64,000 nt of DNA from SIG607 sp045648445 (GCA_045648445.1 JAZRNY010000022.1:62001-126000), one strand, 5' to 3'. Counted from the stretch's first letter, positions 34,318 through 44,290 are shown. Program-made: numbers and translations. Notes: a model not told the origin generated them from the letters alone.

Positions 34318-35646
34318 ATGAAGGTTGAATCTGTTCAGGATATATGGGAATTAGTTTGTACGGAATTGAAAAAGAATTTATCCGAAATAGCCTTTGACGT
34401 ATGGCTAAAAGACCTTCACCCTATTGAACTTAAAAACGGTGAATTTATTCTCGGCATATATTCTGCTTATAAAAAGAACATTGTAGAGTCTAATTATATT
34501 GATTCTATTCACAAGCATCTTAAAGACATTATGGGATTTGAGGTTGCCGTTACAATTTTAGTTGAAGACGAAAGCGGACACGTTGTCGCTCCGCCAAAGC
34601 CTATAAGCGACGGCTCTTTTGAATCCGAATATACCTTTGACAACTTTATTGTCGGTTCTACCAACCGTTTTGCTCATGCCGCCAGTATGGCAGTTGCAGA
34701 CAACCCCAACATTATTTATAATCCGCTTATTATTTACGGACGCAGCGGAGTTGGTAAAACCCATCTTCTTTTGGCTATTAAAAATCACATCAGAAAAAAA
34801 TATCCCACTAAGCAGATTGAGTACATAAGGTGTGAAGATTTTACAAATCAACTTATTTCTGCTCTTCACGACGGTTCTTTAGGACTTGGAACCCTTGACA
34901 GTTTCAGAAACCGTTTTAGAACCACCGACGTTTTGCTTATCGACGACATTCAGTTTATTGCCGGTAAAAATCAGACGCAGGAAGAATTTTTTAACACCTT
35001 TAATTCTCTTTATCAAAACAAAAAGCAGATTGTTGTTACCTGTGACCGTCCACCTAAAGATATTAAACTTTTGGACGACAGACTTCGTTCCCGTTTTGAA
35101 AGCGGACTTATTGCTGATATTACTCCGCCTGATTTTGAAACCAAAGTTGGTATTATTCAAAACAAAAAACAACAACTGGGTATTGAAATTCCCGAAAACA
35201 TCGTTTATTACATTGCCGAGCACATTCAGGATAACACCCGTCAGTTAGAGGGCGTAGTTAAAAAAATTCAGGCTCTTATATTAATTGACCAAAAGGTTCC
35301 TACTCTTTCTATTGTTCAAGGCTTTATTAAAGAGGTTGTAAGCGACACCCGTCCCGAACCTATTAAAATTGAACAAATTATATCCGAAGTTGCAAGAACC
35401 TATAACGTTAGTGAAGGCGATATATTATCTACAAGAAGAACTGCCGATCTTGTTAAGGCTAGACAGGTTGCAATGTATATTGCCCGCGAAACTACCGAAC
35501 TTCCATATTCTGCTATTGGCGAATCTTTCGGAAAAAATCATACCACCGTTCTTTATACCGAAAAAAAGGTTAAGGAACTTATGAGGGAAAACCCCTATGA
35601 AAAAACTGTAATTGAGGACATAATTAAGAACCTTAAATCTGAATAG
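34318..35646 (+). CDS. dnaA: Chromosomal replication initiator DnaA
   Basis: 442-residue AAA+ initiator. Domain I (1-80: VWLKDLHPIELKNGEFILGI), short linker, domain III with Walker A GRSGVGKTHL and Walker B TDVLLIDDIQFI, arginine finger region DDRLRSRFESGL, and domain IV with the DnaA-box-binding signature GKNHTTVLYTEKKVKELMRE. AGGTGAGG is the ribosome binding site. Starts the dnaA-dnaN-yaaA-recF-remB-gyrB-gyrA run. Confidence 0.99.
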   Translation: MKVESVQDIWELVCTELKKNLSEIAFDVWLKDLHPIELKNGEFILGIYSAYKKNIVESNYIDSIHKHLKDIMGFEVAVTILVEDESGHVVAPPKPISDGSFESEYTFDNFIVGSTNRFAHAASMAVADNPNIIYNPLIIYGRSGVGKTHLLLAIKNHIRKKYPTKQIEYIRCEDFTNQLISALHDGSLGLGTLDSFRNRFRTTDVLLIDDIQFIAGKNQTQEEFFNTFNSLYQNKKQIVVTCDRPPKDIKLLDDRLRSRFESGLIADITPPDFETKVGIIQNKKQQLGIEIPENIVYYIAEHIQDNTRQLEGVVKKIQALILIDQKVPTLSIVQGFIKEVVSDTRPEPIKIEQIISEVARTYNVSEGDILSTRRTADLVKARQVAMYIARETTELPYSAIGESFGKNHTTVLYTEKKVKELMRENPYEKTVIEDIIKNLKSE

Positions 35647-35886
35647 TTTTGAACAAAGTTAACACTAATTGACAATTAAAAATAAACACCCCTGTTTAAA
35701 ACTGAAAAAGGGTTAAAATTATGAACATTTTATTCAAAATTAGGTTAACAACAACTTTTGTTTATTTTAAAGGTCTTAAATGACTTATTGACAAAACTGA
35801 CAGTATTATTAAGAGTGTGATATATTTTATATTTTCTCTTAGGAAAAATTTTCGTTTTTTTAATTTTTTGAAGGAAGGTAACAAAA
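35647..35886 (+). other. AT-rich dnaA-dnaN intergenic region (possible oriC part, unproven)
   Basis: 240 bases, mostly A and T, holding the end of dnaA transcription and the dnaN leader. By eye I find no TTATCCACA box with 0 or 1 mismatch, only two-mismatch forms such as TTATGAACA and TTATTGACA. A short AAACACCCCTGTTT stem is present. TTGACA occurs near 35788 without a clear -10. Confidence 0.3.
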
Positions 35887-36987
35887 ATGATTTTTTCTGT
35901 AGAACGTAACGTTTTTCTTGATGCAGTAACAAAACTTTCCCGCGTTGTATCAAATAAAACTGCATATCCCGAACTTGAAGGTATTTTAATTTCTGCCGAA
36001 CAGGGAAAAATTACTTTAATTGCTTATAATCTTGAAATGAGTATGCAAAAAGAAATTTATGCAAGAACCGAAGAAGACGGTGACATTGTTCTTTCTGCAA
36101 GAATACTTGGCGATATTTTTAAAAGACTTAACGGTCCCACCGTTCAAATTTCAACAGACGATAAAAATATTTGCCATATAACCTGTTCAAGCGCCGTTTT
36201 TGATATTCCCGGTATGGATGCTATGAACTATCCCGAAACTCCTACCTTTGCAGACGGTAAAGATTTTTGTTTAAAGGGACAAACCCTTTCAGAAATGACT
36301 GCAGGTACTTCTTTTGCAGTTGCTCCTTTTGAGGGAACAAGACCTGTGCTTATGGGTATAAATATTTCCTTAAATAACGGCGATTTAAAATTCGTTGCTA
36401 TTGACGGATACCGACTTGCCATAAGAAAAACAAAGGTAGAAGCAACAGGTGATTTTAATTTTATTATTCCCGGAACAATGATTAACGAAGTTGTTCGTCT
36501 TATTTCTGATAACGAAAAAGAAATTCCTATTAGCGTTGGTTCTAAAATGATTTCTTTTGAAATTGACGGCTATAAAATTATTTGCCGTTTAATTGAAGGA
36601 GAATTTGTTAACTATCAAAGAACTATTCCTGCTTCACATAAACAAAAAATAGTTGTTATGGTTAGGGATATTCTTTCGGTATTTGATAGAATTTCACTTT
36701 TAATAAGCGATTCTTTTTCTACTCCGGTAAGATGTATTTTAAATGAAGAACATATTAATTTTTCTTGTTCAACTGCAGTAGGTAAGGTTAACGAAACTTA
36801 TGAAGTTGACCTTGAAGGAGAACCTTTTGAAATAGGTCTTTCTTCTCGTTATTTAACCGAAGCGTTGAAAGCAATAGAAGACGATATGGTACAAATTAAA
36901 TTTGATTCTTCTAAACAGGGTGTTGTTATAGAACCTTTAAACGGTGACGATTATATGTATATGATAATGCCTATGAGGTTAAAGTAA
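35887..36987 (+). CDS. dnaN: DNA polymerase III beta sliding clamp
   Basis: 366 residues, three tandem clamp folds. Recognised by MIFSVERNVFLDAV at the start, FDIPGMDAMNYPETP, FVAIDGYRLAIRK, and C-terminal MIMPMRLK (the conserved M-P-M/V-R ending). GAAGGAAGG precedes the ATG. Its stop overlaps the yaaA start (TAATG). Confidence 0.99.
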   Translation: MIFSVERNVFLDAVTKLSRVVSNKTAYPELEGILISAEQGKITLIAYNLEMSMQKEIYARTEEDGDIVLSARILGDIFKRLNGPTVQISTDDKNICHITCSSAVFDIPGMDAMNYPETPTFADGKDFCLKGQTLSEMTAGTSFAVAPFEGTRPVLMGINISLNNGDLKFVAIDGYRLAIRKTKVEATGDFNFIIPGTMINEVVRLISDNEKEIPISVGSKMISFEIDGYKIICRLIEGEFVNYQRTIPASHKQKIVVMVRDILSVFDRISLLISDSFSTPVRCILNEEHINFSCSTAVGKVNETYEVDLEGEPFEIGLSSRYLTEALKAIEDDMVQIKFDSSKQGVVIEPLNGDDYMYMIMPMRLK

Positions 36988-37205
36988 TGGCTGAAAAAGA
37001 AATTTTAATTAAAGAAGAATTTATAAGACTTGATTCTCTTATGAAACTTAGTGATGCCGTAGTAACAGGCGGACACGCAAAAATTGTTATTCAAAACGGC
37101 GAAGTAAAAGTTAACGGAGAAGTTTGTACTCAAAGAGGCAAAAAAATGAGAGAGGGAGACTTTTTTACCTTTGAAGGTTTAAAAGTAACTGTAAAAAAAT
37201 GCTGA
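36987..37205 (+). CDS. yaaA: S4-domain RNA-binding protein YaaA
   Basis: 72 residues with a single S4 fold: FIRLDSLMKLSDAVVTGGHA then KIVIQNGEVKVNGEVCTQRG. Always between dnaN and recF in Bacillota. Overlaps recF by 7 bases. Proposed role in rRNA binding or ribosome assembly. Confidence 0.95.
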   Translation: MAEKEILIKEEFIRLDSLMKLSDAVVTGGHAKIVIQNGEVKVNGEVCTQRGKKMREGDFFTFEGLKVTVKKC

Positions 37206-38278
37206 TAAAAGAAATCGGCGGAAAAAATTTTAGAAATCTTTGTGATTTTTCTATTAATCCTCACAGTAAAATGAACGTTATCTGCGGTGAAAATGCGCAG
37301 GGAAAAACAAATTTACTTGAATCAATATGGCTTTTTACCGGCGCAAAAAGTTTTAGAACGAACAAGGATAATGAACTTGTTAATAAAGAAAAAACAAAAA
37401 GCAGATTAAATATTAATTTTATTGCAGAAGAAATAGAAAAAGAAGCAGAAATTGAAATTGAAAACAGAAGAAAAGCAACGTTAAACGGAAAAAAACTTTC
37501 TTCTGCATCAAAACTAGCAGGAACTTTTTGTTCAATAGTTTTTTCTCCCGATGATTTAAATATAGTTTCCGGCTCACCCGAAAAGAGAAGAAAATTTTTA
37601 GATATTGCAATATCTCAAATTTACCCAAAATATCTTGAAATTTTAAAAAGATACGTCAGGGCACTTTCTCAGAGAAATTATCTTTTAAAGGAAATAAAAG
37701 CGGGAAAAAGTTCTTCTGATATGCTTTTGCCATTTGAAGAAGAATTAGCCTTTTCGGGAAGTAGTATTATTAAATACCGAATAAGATATTTAGAAATTTT
37801 GGAAGAAATTATAACTGATATTTATAAAGGTATTTCTTCAAACAAAGAAGATATAAAAATTTTATATTTACCGGTTTGTTCGGCTGAAAAATTAAAGGAA
37901 AAACTTTTTATTTCAAGAAGTGAAGATATTTTAAGCGGTTCTACTTCTGTCGGACCTCACCGAGACGATTTAGATTTTAAAATAAATGAAATGTCGGTAA
38001 AAAATTACGGTTCTCAAGGTCAAAAAAGAAGTGTTGCTCTTTCATTAAAACTTTCAGAAGCAGAAATTTTAAAAAAGATAACAGGCGAATATCCGGTTGC
38101 TTTACTTGACGACGTTATGAGCGAACTTGATCCTTCAAGACAAAATTACGTTTTAAATCACATAAGTAAACTTCAGGTTTTTATAACCTGTTGCGACCCT
38201 GCAAATATAATCAATTTAAATAAGGGTAATATTTATGAAATAAAAAAAGGACAGGTTTTTTTAAAGGAAGAAAAATAA
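37199..38278 (+). CDS. recF: Recombination mediator RecF
   Basis: 359-residue SMC-like ATPase that loads RecA at gaps. Walker A GENAQGKTNLLE at about 31, signature region KRSVALSLKLSEAEIL, Walker B VALLDDVMSELDP near 300. The start overlaps yaaA and the stop abuts remB, so expression is coupled. Confidence 0.98.
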   Translation: MLIKEIGGKNFRNLCDFSINPHSKMNVICGENAQGKTNLLESIWLFTGAKSFRTNKDNELVNKEKTKSRLNINFIAEEIEKEAEIEIENRRKATLNGKKLSSASKLAGTFCSIVFSPDDLNIVSGSPEKRRKFLDIAISQIYPKYLEILKRYVRALSQRNYLLKEIKAGKSSSDMLLPFEEELAFSGSSIIKYRIRYLEILEEIITDIYKGISSNKEDIKILYLPVCSAEKLKEKLFISRSEDILSGSTSVGPHRDDLDFKINEMSVKNYGSQGQKRSVALSLKLSEAEILKKITGEYPVALLDDVMSELDPSRQNYVLNHISKLQVFITCCDPANIINLNKGNIYEIKKGQVFLKEEK

Positions 38279-38548
38279 ATGTATATTCATTTAGGACAGG
38301 ATACTCTTGTTAAAAAAAATGACATTATCGGAATTTTTGACCTTGATACTGCAACTGTATCAAAAAGAACAAGAGATTATTTAAGCAAGGCAGAAAAAAA
38401 AGGTATGGTAGTAAACGTTAGTACCGAACTTCCAAAATCTTTTATAGTATGTCAGCACGAAAAAGAGAAAAAAATATATATTTCACAAATCTCTACTTCA
38501 ACTCTTTTAAAGAGAAGCGAAGCAGATTTTGAAAACTCATTATATTAA
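38279..38548 (+). CDS. remB: RemB/YaaB-like DUF370 protein
   Basis: 89 residues beginning MYIHLGQDTLVKKNDIIGIF, the hallmark of the YaaB/RemB branch of DUF370. In Bacillus RemA/RemB regulate matrix genes. Its position directly after recF and before gyrB is the conserved one. The ATG follows the recF stop immediately. Confidence 0.92.
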   Translation: MYIHLGQDTLVKKNDIIGIFDLDTATVSKRTRDYLSKAEKKGMVVNVSTELPKSFIVCQHEKEKKIYISQISTSTLLKRSEADFENSLY

Positions 38549-38564
38549 AAGAGAGGAAATAAAC

Positions 38565-40505
38565 ATGAGCGAAGAAATTAAAGCGCCTATTACTAACGAA
38601 TACGACGAAAATTCAATACAGGTGCTGGAAGGACTTGAAGCAGTTCGAAAGAGACCGGGTATGTACATCGGTTCAACGGGAGAACGCGGTCTGCACCATC
38701 TTGTTTATGAAATTGTTGATAACTCTATTGACGAAGCCCTTGCAGGATTTTGTGACAAAATTACGGTTACACTTCTTGACGGCGGTATAGTAAGGGTAGA
38801 AGATAACGGTCGTGGTATTCCTACCGGTATTAATCCCCAAAAGGGTATTCCTACCGTTACGGTAGTATTTACAATTCTTCATGCAGGCGGTAAATTCGGC
38901 GGAAACGGATATAAAGTTTCGGGCGGTTTGCACGGTGTTGGTGCGTCGGTTGTTAATGCACTTTCCTCTTGGCTTGAAGTAGAGGTTAAAGACGGTAAAA
39001 ACGTTCATAAACAGCGTTACGAAAAGGGAAATATTGTGTCTGACCTTGAAATTATCGGTCAGACAAACGAAACAGGTACAACCGTTACCTTTAAACCCGA
39101 CCCGTCCATATTTACAGATACTACTACTTACGATTATGATATTCTTAAAAACAGATTAAGGGAACAGTCCTTCCTTAATGCCGGTATAAGAGTAGTTTTA
39201 GAAGATAAAAGAACCGACGTATATGATCCTAAAACCGACGAATTTTATTATGAAGGCGGTATTAAATCTTACGTTGAATATTTACTTAACGGTATAAAGA
39301 AAGAAAGTCTTAACAGCGAAGTTATTTATCTTAACTGTGAAAAAGACGATCAGACTGCTGAAATTGCGCTTATTTGGTCAACTGCATACGATAATAAGGT
39401 TATGTCCTTTGCAAATACCCTTCATACCATTGACGGCGGTACTCACGAGCAGGGATTCAGACAGGCTTTAACAAACACCGTTAATAAATATGCCTTTGAT
39501 TTTAAACATCTTAAAGACGGCAATCCTAGATTAAAGGCTGAAGATATTATTGAAGGTGTTGTTGCTGTAGTTTCGGTAAAACTCAGTGACGCTCAGTTTG
39601 AAAGCCAGACAAAAGCAAAACTCGGTAATACTTCAATTGGTAAGGTTGTAAGAGATTTAGTTAACGATAAACTTTATCAGTTCCTTGAAGAACACCCGCA
39701 GGAAGCAAAAATTATTATTGAAAAATCTATTGCTTCTTCAAATGCAAGAGAGGCTGCTCAAAAAGCAAGAGAAGCATCCCGTAATAAATCGGGCTTCGGT
39801 AATAAAACCAGAATGCCCGAAAAACTTACCGACTGTATTTCAGATGACGCTACAAAAACCGAAATATTTATCGTCGAAGGTGATTCGGCAGGCGGAAGTG
39901 CAGTAGAAGGCAGAAACTCCACCTATCAGGCAATACTTCCTCTTTGGGGTAAAATGCTTAACGTAGAAAAAGCAAGAGACGATAAGGTTTACGGAAACGA
40001 TAAATTAACCCCCGTTATAGTAGCGCTTGGTACGGGAATTGGCGAAAATTTTGATATTGAAAAACTTCGTTACGATAAAATAGTAATTATGGCCGATGCC
40101 GACGTTGACGGTAGCCATATCAGAACCCTGCTTTTAACCTTCTTCTTCCGTTATATGCCTGAACTTATTGAAACAGGTCACGTTTATCTTGCTCAACCGC
40201 CTTTATTCAGAGTTAGCAAGGGTAAACAGCACTTTGATGCATTTACTGATGAAGAAAAGGCAGAATATATTGAAAAACTCGGCGGAACAGCCGACGTTCA
40301 GCGTTATAAAGGTCTTGGTGAAATGGACCCCGATCAGTTGTGGGAAACCACCCTTAACCCCGAAACAAGAACCTTCCTTCGCGTAACCATGGCAGATGCA
40401 GAGATAGCCGACGCTACCTTTACAATGCTTATGGGTGATGAAGTTGAACCCAGAAAACAGTTCATTGAAGAAAATGCGGTATTTGCTACCGATCTTGATA
40501 TTTAA
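38565..40505 (+). CDS. gyrB: DNA gyrase subunit B
   Basis: ATPase subunit of gyrase, 646 residues. GHKL ATP site (EIVDNSIDEALAGFCD; VEDNGRGIPTG; VSGGLHGVGASVVNALS), TOPRIM motifs IVEGDSAGGSA and DADVDGSHIRTLLLT, and the C-terminal RYKGLGEMDPDQLWETT. The ATG at 38565 is preferred to an upstream one because GAGAGG precedes it. The region overlapping remB belongs to remB. Confidence 0.99.
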   Translation: MSEEIKAPITNEYDENSIQVLEGLEAVRKRPGMYIGSTGERGLHHLVYEIVDNSIDEALAGFCDKITVTLLDGGIVRVEDNGRGIPTGINPQKGIPTVTVVFTILHAGGKFGGNGYKVSGGLHGVGASVVNALSSWLEVEVKDGKNVHKQRYEKGNIVSDLEIIGQTNETGTTVTFKPDPSIFTDTTTYDYDILKNRLREQSFLNAGIRVVLEDKRTDVYDPKTDEFYYEGGIKSYVEYLLNGIKKESLNSEVIYLNCEKDDQTAEIALIWSTAYDNKVMSFANTLHTIDGGTHEQGFRQALTNTVNKYAFDFKHLKDGNPRLKAEDIIEGVVAVVSVKLSDAQFESQTKAKLGNTSIGKVVRDLVNDKLYQFLEEHPQEAKIIIEKSIASSNAREAAQKAREASRNKSGFGNKTRMPEKLTDCISDDATKTEIFIVEGDSAGGSAVEGRNSTYQAILPLWGKMLNVEKARDDKVYGNDKLTPVIVALGTGIGENFDIEKLRYDKIVIMADADVDGSHIRTLLLTFFFRYMPELIETGHVYLAQPPLFRVSKGKQHFDAFTDEEKAEYIEKLGGTADVQRYKGLGEMDPDQLWETTLNPETRTFLRVTMADAEIADATFTMLMGDEVEPRKQFIEENAVFATDLDI

Positions 40506-40522
40506 GGAAAGGAGAGAATAAA

Positions 40523-43078
40523 ATGGCTAAACAAGAAAAAGTATATTGGCCCAGTAGTGAAGAAACAAACATTGTGCCTGTAGAAATTGTTGATGAAGTC
40601 AAGGGCAGTATGCTTCAGTACGGTATGTCTGTTTTGGTAGGACGTGCTTTACCTGACGTTAGAGACGGTCTTAAACCGGTACACAGAAGAATTCTTTATA
40701 CTATGTACGAAAACGGACTTACTCCCGATAAAGCGTACCGAAAATGCGCCGATACGGTAGGTGCAGTGCTTGGTAGATACCATCCGCACGGTGACTCCTC
40801 TGTATATGACGCAATGGTTAGAATGGCTCAGGACTTTTCACTTCGTTATCCTTTAATTGACGGTCACGGAAACTTTGGTAACATTGACGGCTATCCTGCT
40901 GCTGCTTACCGTTATACCGAATCAAAAATGAACCGTCTTTCTCTCCATATGCTTGATGATATTGAAAAAGATACCGTTGATTTTGCGCCTAACTATGACG
41001 ATAGACTTAAAGAGCCTACCGTTCTTCCCGTTAGATTTCCTCAACTTTTAGTTAATGGATCATCAGGTATTGCTTTTGGTATGGCAACCGAAATTCCGCC
41101 TCATAATCTTGCGGAAGTTATTGACGGTATGTGCTGTCTTATTGATAATCCCGACGCAGATTTAAGCGAACTTTGTGAGCATATAAAAGGACCCGACTTC
41201 CCTACCGGCGGGATTATTATGGGAAGAAGCGGAATAAGAGCCGCATACGCAACGGGTAAAGGAAAAATTATCGTTCGCGGTAAAGCAGAAATAGAAGAAC
41301 TTTCAAACGGAAAGTTTAGAATTGTAATTACCGAAATTCCTTATAAGGTAAGAAAAAAAGACCTTGTTAAGAAAATTTACGATTTGGCAAACGAAAAGAG
41401 AATTGAAGGAATTGACGACGTTGTTGACTATTCTTCAAAGAGAGACGGCGGTATAAGAATTGTCGTTGATATTAAAAAGGATGCTAATCCGCAGGTTATT
41501 CTTAATAAACTTTATTCTTATACTGAATTGCAGACGACCTTTGGCGCAAATCTTATTGCCATAGTAAACGGTAAACCGCAAATTTTAACACTTAAGGAAA
41601 TGCTTCAAAACAGTATTGACTTCCAGTGTGAAATTGTTGAAAGAAAAACCCGTTTCGATATGAAAAAAGCCGCAGAAAGAGCCCACGTTTTAGAAGGCTT
41701 AAAAACTGCACTTGATTTTATTGATGAAGTTATTGCGATTATCCGTAAGAGCGCTGACGTTGCAACGGCAAAGGCTAATTTGAGTGAGCGTTTCGGTCTT
41801 GACGATATTCAGACTACCGCTATTGTTCAAATGCAACTCGGTAAACTTGCTAATCTTGAAAAACAAAAGATTTTAGACGAACTTGACGAAAAACTCGCAT
41901 TTATTAAAGAGTGTGAAGAAATTCTTTCAAGCAAGGCAAGAATTCTTGATATTGTTAAAACTGAATCTCTTAATCTTCGCGACAGATATTCTGACGAAAG
42001 AAGAAGTGAAATTTCTGCCGTTTCGGGCGAGGTTGACATTGAAGACCTTATTCCCGAAGAAGAGTGTGTTATTACCAAAACGGTTAACGGCTATATTAAA
42101 CGTATGGCAGTTGATACCTATTCCGTTCAGCATAAGGGCGGCAGAGGTAAAATGGGTATGAAGACAAGAGAAGACGATATGATTGAAAATATGATGACCT
42201 GTTCTTCTCACGATTTCATTATGCTGTTCACCAATTTCGGACGCGTTTATAAATTAAAGGCATACGAAATTCCCGAAGCAACCAGTACAAACAGTAAGGG
42301 TATGAACGTTATTAACCTTATTCCCTTGCAACCTGAAGAAAAACTTTCGATGGTGCTTTCCTGCGCTGAGGCTGACGATGACAGTTTCATTTGTATGGTT
42401 ACAAGAAAAGGTACTATTAAGAGAACTAAAATTACGGATTTCCGTAATATTCGTAAAACAGGTATTATTGCTATCGAACTTAACGAGGGTGACGAACTGT
42501 CCTTTGTAAGTCTTACCGATGGCAGCAAAGATATATACGTTGCAACCAAAAAAGGCCGCGGAATTCGTTTTGAAGAAACACAGGTACGTCCTATGGGCAG
42601 AACCGCATGCGGTGTAAGGGCAATCAAGTTGTCAAGTGATGACGAAGTTGTTTCAATGGATATATGCGATGCAGACAGCGTTCTTTTAACCGTTACCGAA
42701 ACAGGTTACGGCAGAAAGTCGCCCATTAGCGATTATCGTGTTCAAAGCAGAGGCGGTAAAGGTACTACCAACTACCGTACCGAAAAATACGGTGACGTTG
42801 CAAAGGTTATTTGCGTAACCGATGATGATGACGTAATTATGATTTCTTCCGACGGTATTATTATTAGAATACCCGTTTGTGAAATTTCAACCTTCTCTCG
42901 TCCGGCAAAGGGTGTTAGAGTTATGAGAGTTGAGGAAGGTTCAAAGGTGCTTTCCGTTGCAACTGCAACCCATGATGAAGAAGAGGTTAACGCTATGCCT
43001 GAAGCGCCCGATGCTGATGCAGGAACGGTAGAGCCTGAAAAAGAAAACGAAACAGAAGATACTGCGGCCGAGGAGTAA
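40523..43078 (+). CDS. gyrA: DNA gyrase subunit A
   Basis: 851-residue catalytic subunit. QRDR region HPHGDSSVYDAMVRMAQ keeps the Ser and Asp that are commonly mutated in quinolone resistance. Active Tyr in AAAYRYTESK. GyrA-box variant QHKGGRG near 535, and a second QSRGGKG near 740. The acidic tail (MPEAPDADAGTVEPEKENET) is long. GGAAAGGAGAG precedes the ATG. Confidence 0.99.
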   Translation: MAKQEKVYWPSSEETNIVPVEIVDEVKGSMLQYGMSVLVGRALPDVRDGLKPVHRRILYTMYENGLTPDKAYRKCADTVGAVLGRYHPHGDSSVYDAMVRMAQDFSLRYPLIDGHGNFGNIDGYPAAAYRYTESKMNRLSLHMLDDIEKDTVDFAPNYDDRLKEPTVLPVRFPQLLVNGSSGIAFGMATEIPPHNLAEVIDGMCCLIDNPDADLSELCEHIKGPDFPTGGIIMGRSGIRAAYATGKGKIIVRGKAEIEELSNGKFRIVITEIPYKVRKKDLVKKIYDLANEKRIEGIDDVVDYSSKRDGGIRIVVDIKKDANPQVILNKLYSYTELQTTFGANLIAIVNGKPQILTLKEMLQNSIDFQCEIVERKTRFDMKKAAERAHVLEGLKTALDFIDEVIAIIRKSADVATAKANLSERFGLDDIQTTAIVQMQLGKLANLEKQKILDELDEKLAFIKECEEILSSKARILDIVKTESLNLRDRYSDERRSEISAVSGEVDIEDLIPEEECVITKTVNGYIKRMAVDTYSVQHKGGRGKMGMKTREDDMIENMMTCSSHDFIMLFTNFGRVYKLKAYEIPEATSTNSKGMNVINLIPLQPEEKLSMVLSCAEADDDSFICMVTRKGTIKRTKITDFRNIRKTGIIAIELNEGDELSFVSLTDGSKDIYVATKKGRGIRFEETQVRPMGRTACGVRAIKLSSDDEVVSMDICDADSVLLTVTETGYGRKSPISDYRVQSRGGKGTTNYRTEKYGDVAKVICVTDDDDVIMISSDGIIIRIPVCEISTFSRPAKGVRVMRVEEGSKVLSVATATHDEEEVNAMPEAPDADAGTVEPEKENETEDTAAEE

Positions 43079-43081
43079 AAA

Positions 43082-44074
43082 ATGACCTTTTATGATGCCG
43101 ACCTAACAAATCTCGCCAAAAAGAACCAAAAGTCAGCCATAAAAAAAGCAGCCAATATAACGGGTTTTGCCTTTTTTATGCTGACCTCGGTTATGATTTT
43201 TTGGAGTGTGCCGGTAACGGTTGTTATAGAACTTGTTGCAAAACGTCCTAACGAAGTTTTAAAATATTTAAACGACCCCACAATCGTTCAGGTTATTCAA
43301 ATTTGCGTTTCAAGTATTGCTTTCATCTTCCCTTTTATAATCTATTCTAAAATGATGGGCAAAAGGTTAAGCGACATTGCATCTTTTAATAAACCAAAAG
43401 AAAAAGGTTTAATGTTTCCGCTTGTCCTTTTGGGACTTGGTGTTTGCGGTTTTTCAAACGCAGTAGTTTCGGGCGCGGGCGCTATTCTTCAGCAGTTCGG
43501 CTTTAATTACAACGTTGTAAGTACCGAAAAACCTACAAATATATTTGGAATTATACTTTCCTTTGTTGCAACCGCTGTAACTCCTGCTTTAGTAGAGGAG
43601 TTTGCAATGCGCGGCGCTGTAATGGGCGCCTTAAAAAAATACGGCGACGGTTTTGCAATAATTACCTCTGCCCTTATTTTTGGTCTTATGCACGGCAATC
43701 TTGTGCAAATTCCTTTCGCCTTTATATTAGGATTGTTTTTCGGTTTTGCCGTAATTAAAACAGGCAGTATTTGGACGGCAGTAATTATACATTTTTTAAA
43801 CAATCTGTTCAGTATTTCATTTGACTATATTTTAAGCGGTACAAACGGCGCGTTTGTGTGGTTTTCTAATATTTTCTATTTTGTAGTGCTTTTGGCAACA
43901 GGTTTCGTAGGTTTTTATTTGTATAATAAAAAATGCCCCGACGGTTTTGCGTTGGACAATAAAACCGATATACTGTCCACAAAAGAAAAACTGGTAAGTT
44001 TTCTTACGGCGCCATGTATAATAATATCGGTGGTTATAGTTTTACTTGAATCGTTTTTTGTTTATAAAGCATAA
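43082..44074 (+). CDS. CPBP-family intramembrane glutamic endopeptidase
   Basis: 330 residues, about eight TM segments. The catalytic motifs are present: EEFAMRGAVMGAL (EExxxR), FGLMHGNLVQIPFAF (FxxxH) and HFLNN. CPBP/Rce1-type proteases process prenylated or bacteriocin-like substrates; in bacteria many have unknown targets. It starts 3 bases after the gyrA stop and its stop codon is directly followed by a parS site. Confidence 0.9.
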   Translation: MTFYDADLTNLAKKNQKSAIKKAANITGFAFFMLTSVMIFWSVPVTVVIELVAKRPNEVLKYLNDPTIVQVIQICVSSIAFIFPFIIYSKMMGKRLSDIASFNKPKEKGLMFPLVLLGLGVCGFSNAVVSGAGAILQQFGFNYNVVSTEKPTNIFGIILSFVATAVTPALVEEFAMRGAVMGALKKYGDGFAIITSALIFGLMHGNLVQIPFAFILGLFFGFAVIKTGSIWTAVIIHFLNNLFSISFDYILSGTNGAFVWFSNIFYFVVLLATGFVGFYLYNKKCPDGFALDNKTDILSTKEKLVSFLTAPCIIISVVIVLLESFFVYKA

Positions 44075-44090
44075 TGTTTCACGTGAAACA
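44075..44090. promoter_or_regulatory. parS centromere site 1
   Basis: TGTTTCACGTGAAACA, an exact match to the 16-bp Bacillus-type parS palindrome bound by ParB/Spo0J. It starts on the base after the CPBP stop codon. parA and parB lie 12 kb to the right. Confidence 0.95.
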
Positions 44091-44151
44091 GGTGTCGCAA
44101 CGCGACACAGGGATTAAGGAATAGGGATTAGGGAATAGTAAAAAATCCCGA

Positions 44152-44167
44152 TGTTTCACGTGAAACA
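44152..44167. promoter_or_regulatory. parS centromere site 2, inside a 34-bp palindrome
   Basis: A second exact TGTTTCACGTGAAACA, 61 bases after the first. It is flanked by AAATCCCGA and TCGGGATTT arms, so 44143-44176 is one perfect palindrome, which would also form a stem in RNA. The gap between the sites contains the stem GTGTCGC-AAC-GCGACAC. Confidence 0.95.
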
Positions 44168-44203
44168 TCGGGATTTGGTATATTGAAGAAATATTGATGT
44201 TTT

Positions 44204-44290
44204 GTAGGGGACGATGTTATTCCCCTGATAGGGGAAATGTCCGAAGGACAAAAGGGTTTGGGCGAAGCCGTACCACACATCGTCCCGCAA
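44204..44290 (+). repeat. REP-like unit 1, expanded form
   Basis: Outer arms GGGGACGATGT and ACATCGTCCC enclose 57 bases with smaller stems (TTCCCC-TGAT-GGGGAA, TGTCC-GAA-GGACA). It lies directly upstream of the RAYT transposase, and is followed by the shared tail CAAATTGGAGAAAAT that supplies the ribosome binding site. Confidence 0.8.

Noticed and set aside
42100..42140. Loss of the GyrA box
   Set aside because: QHKGGRG deviates from QRRGGKG in two places, but this variation is common, and the rest of gyrA is intact.
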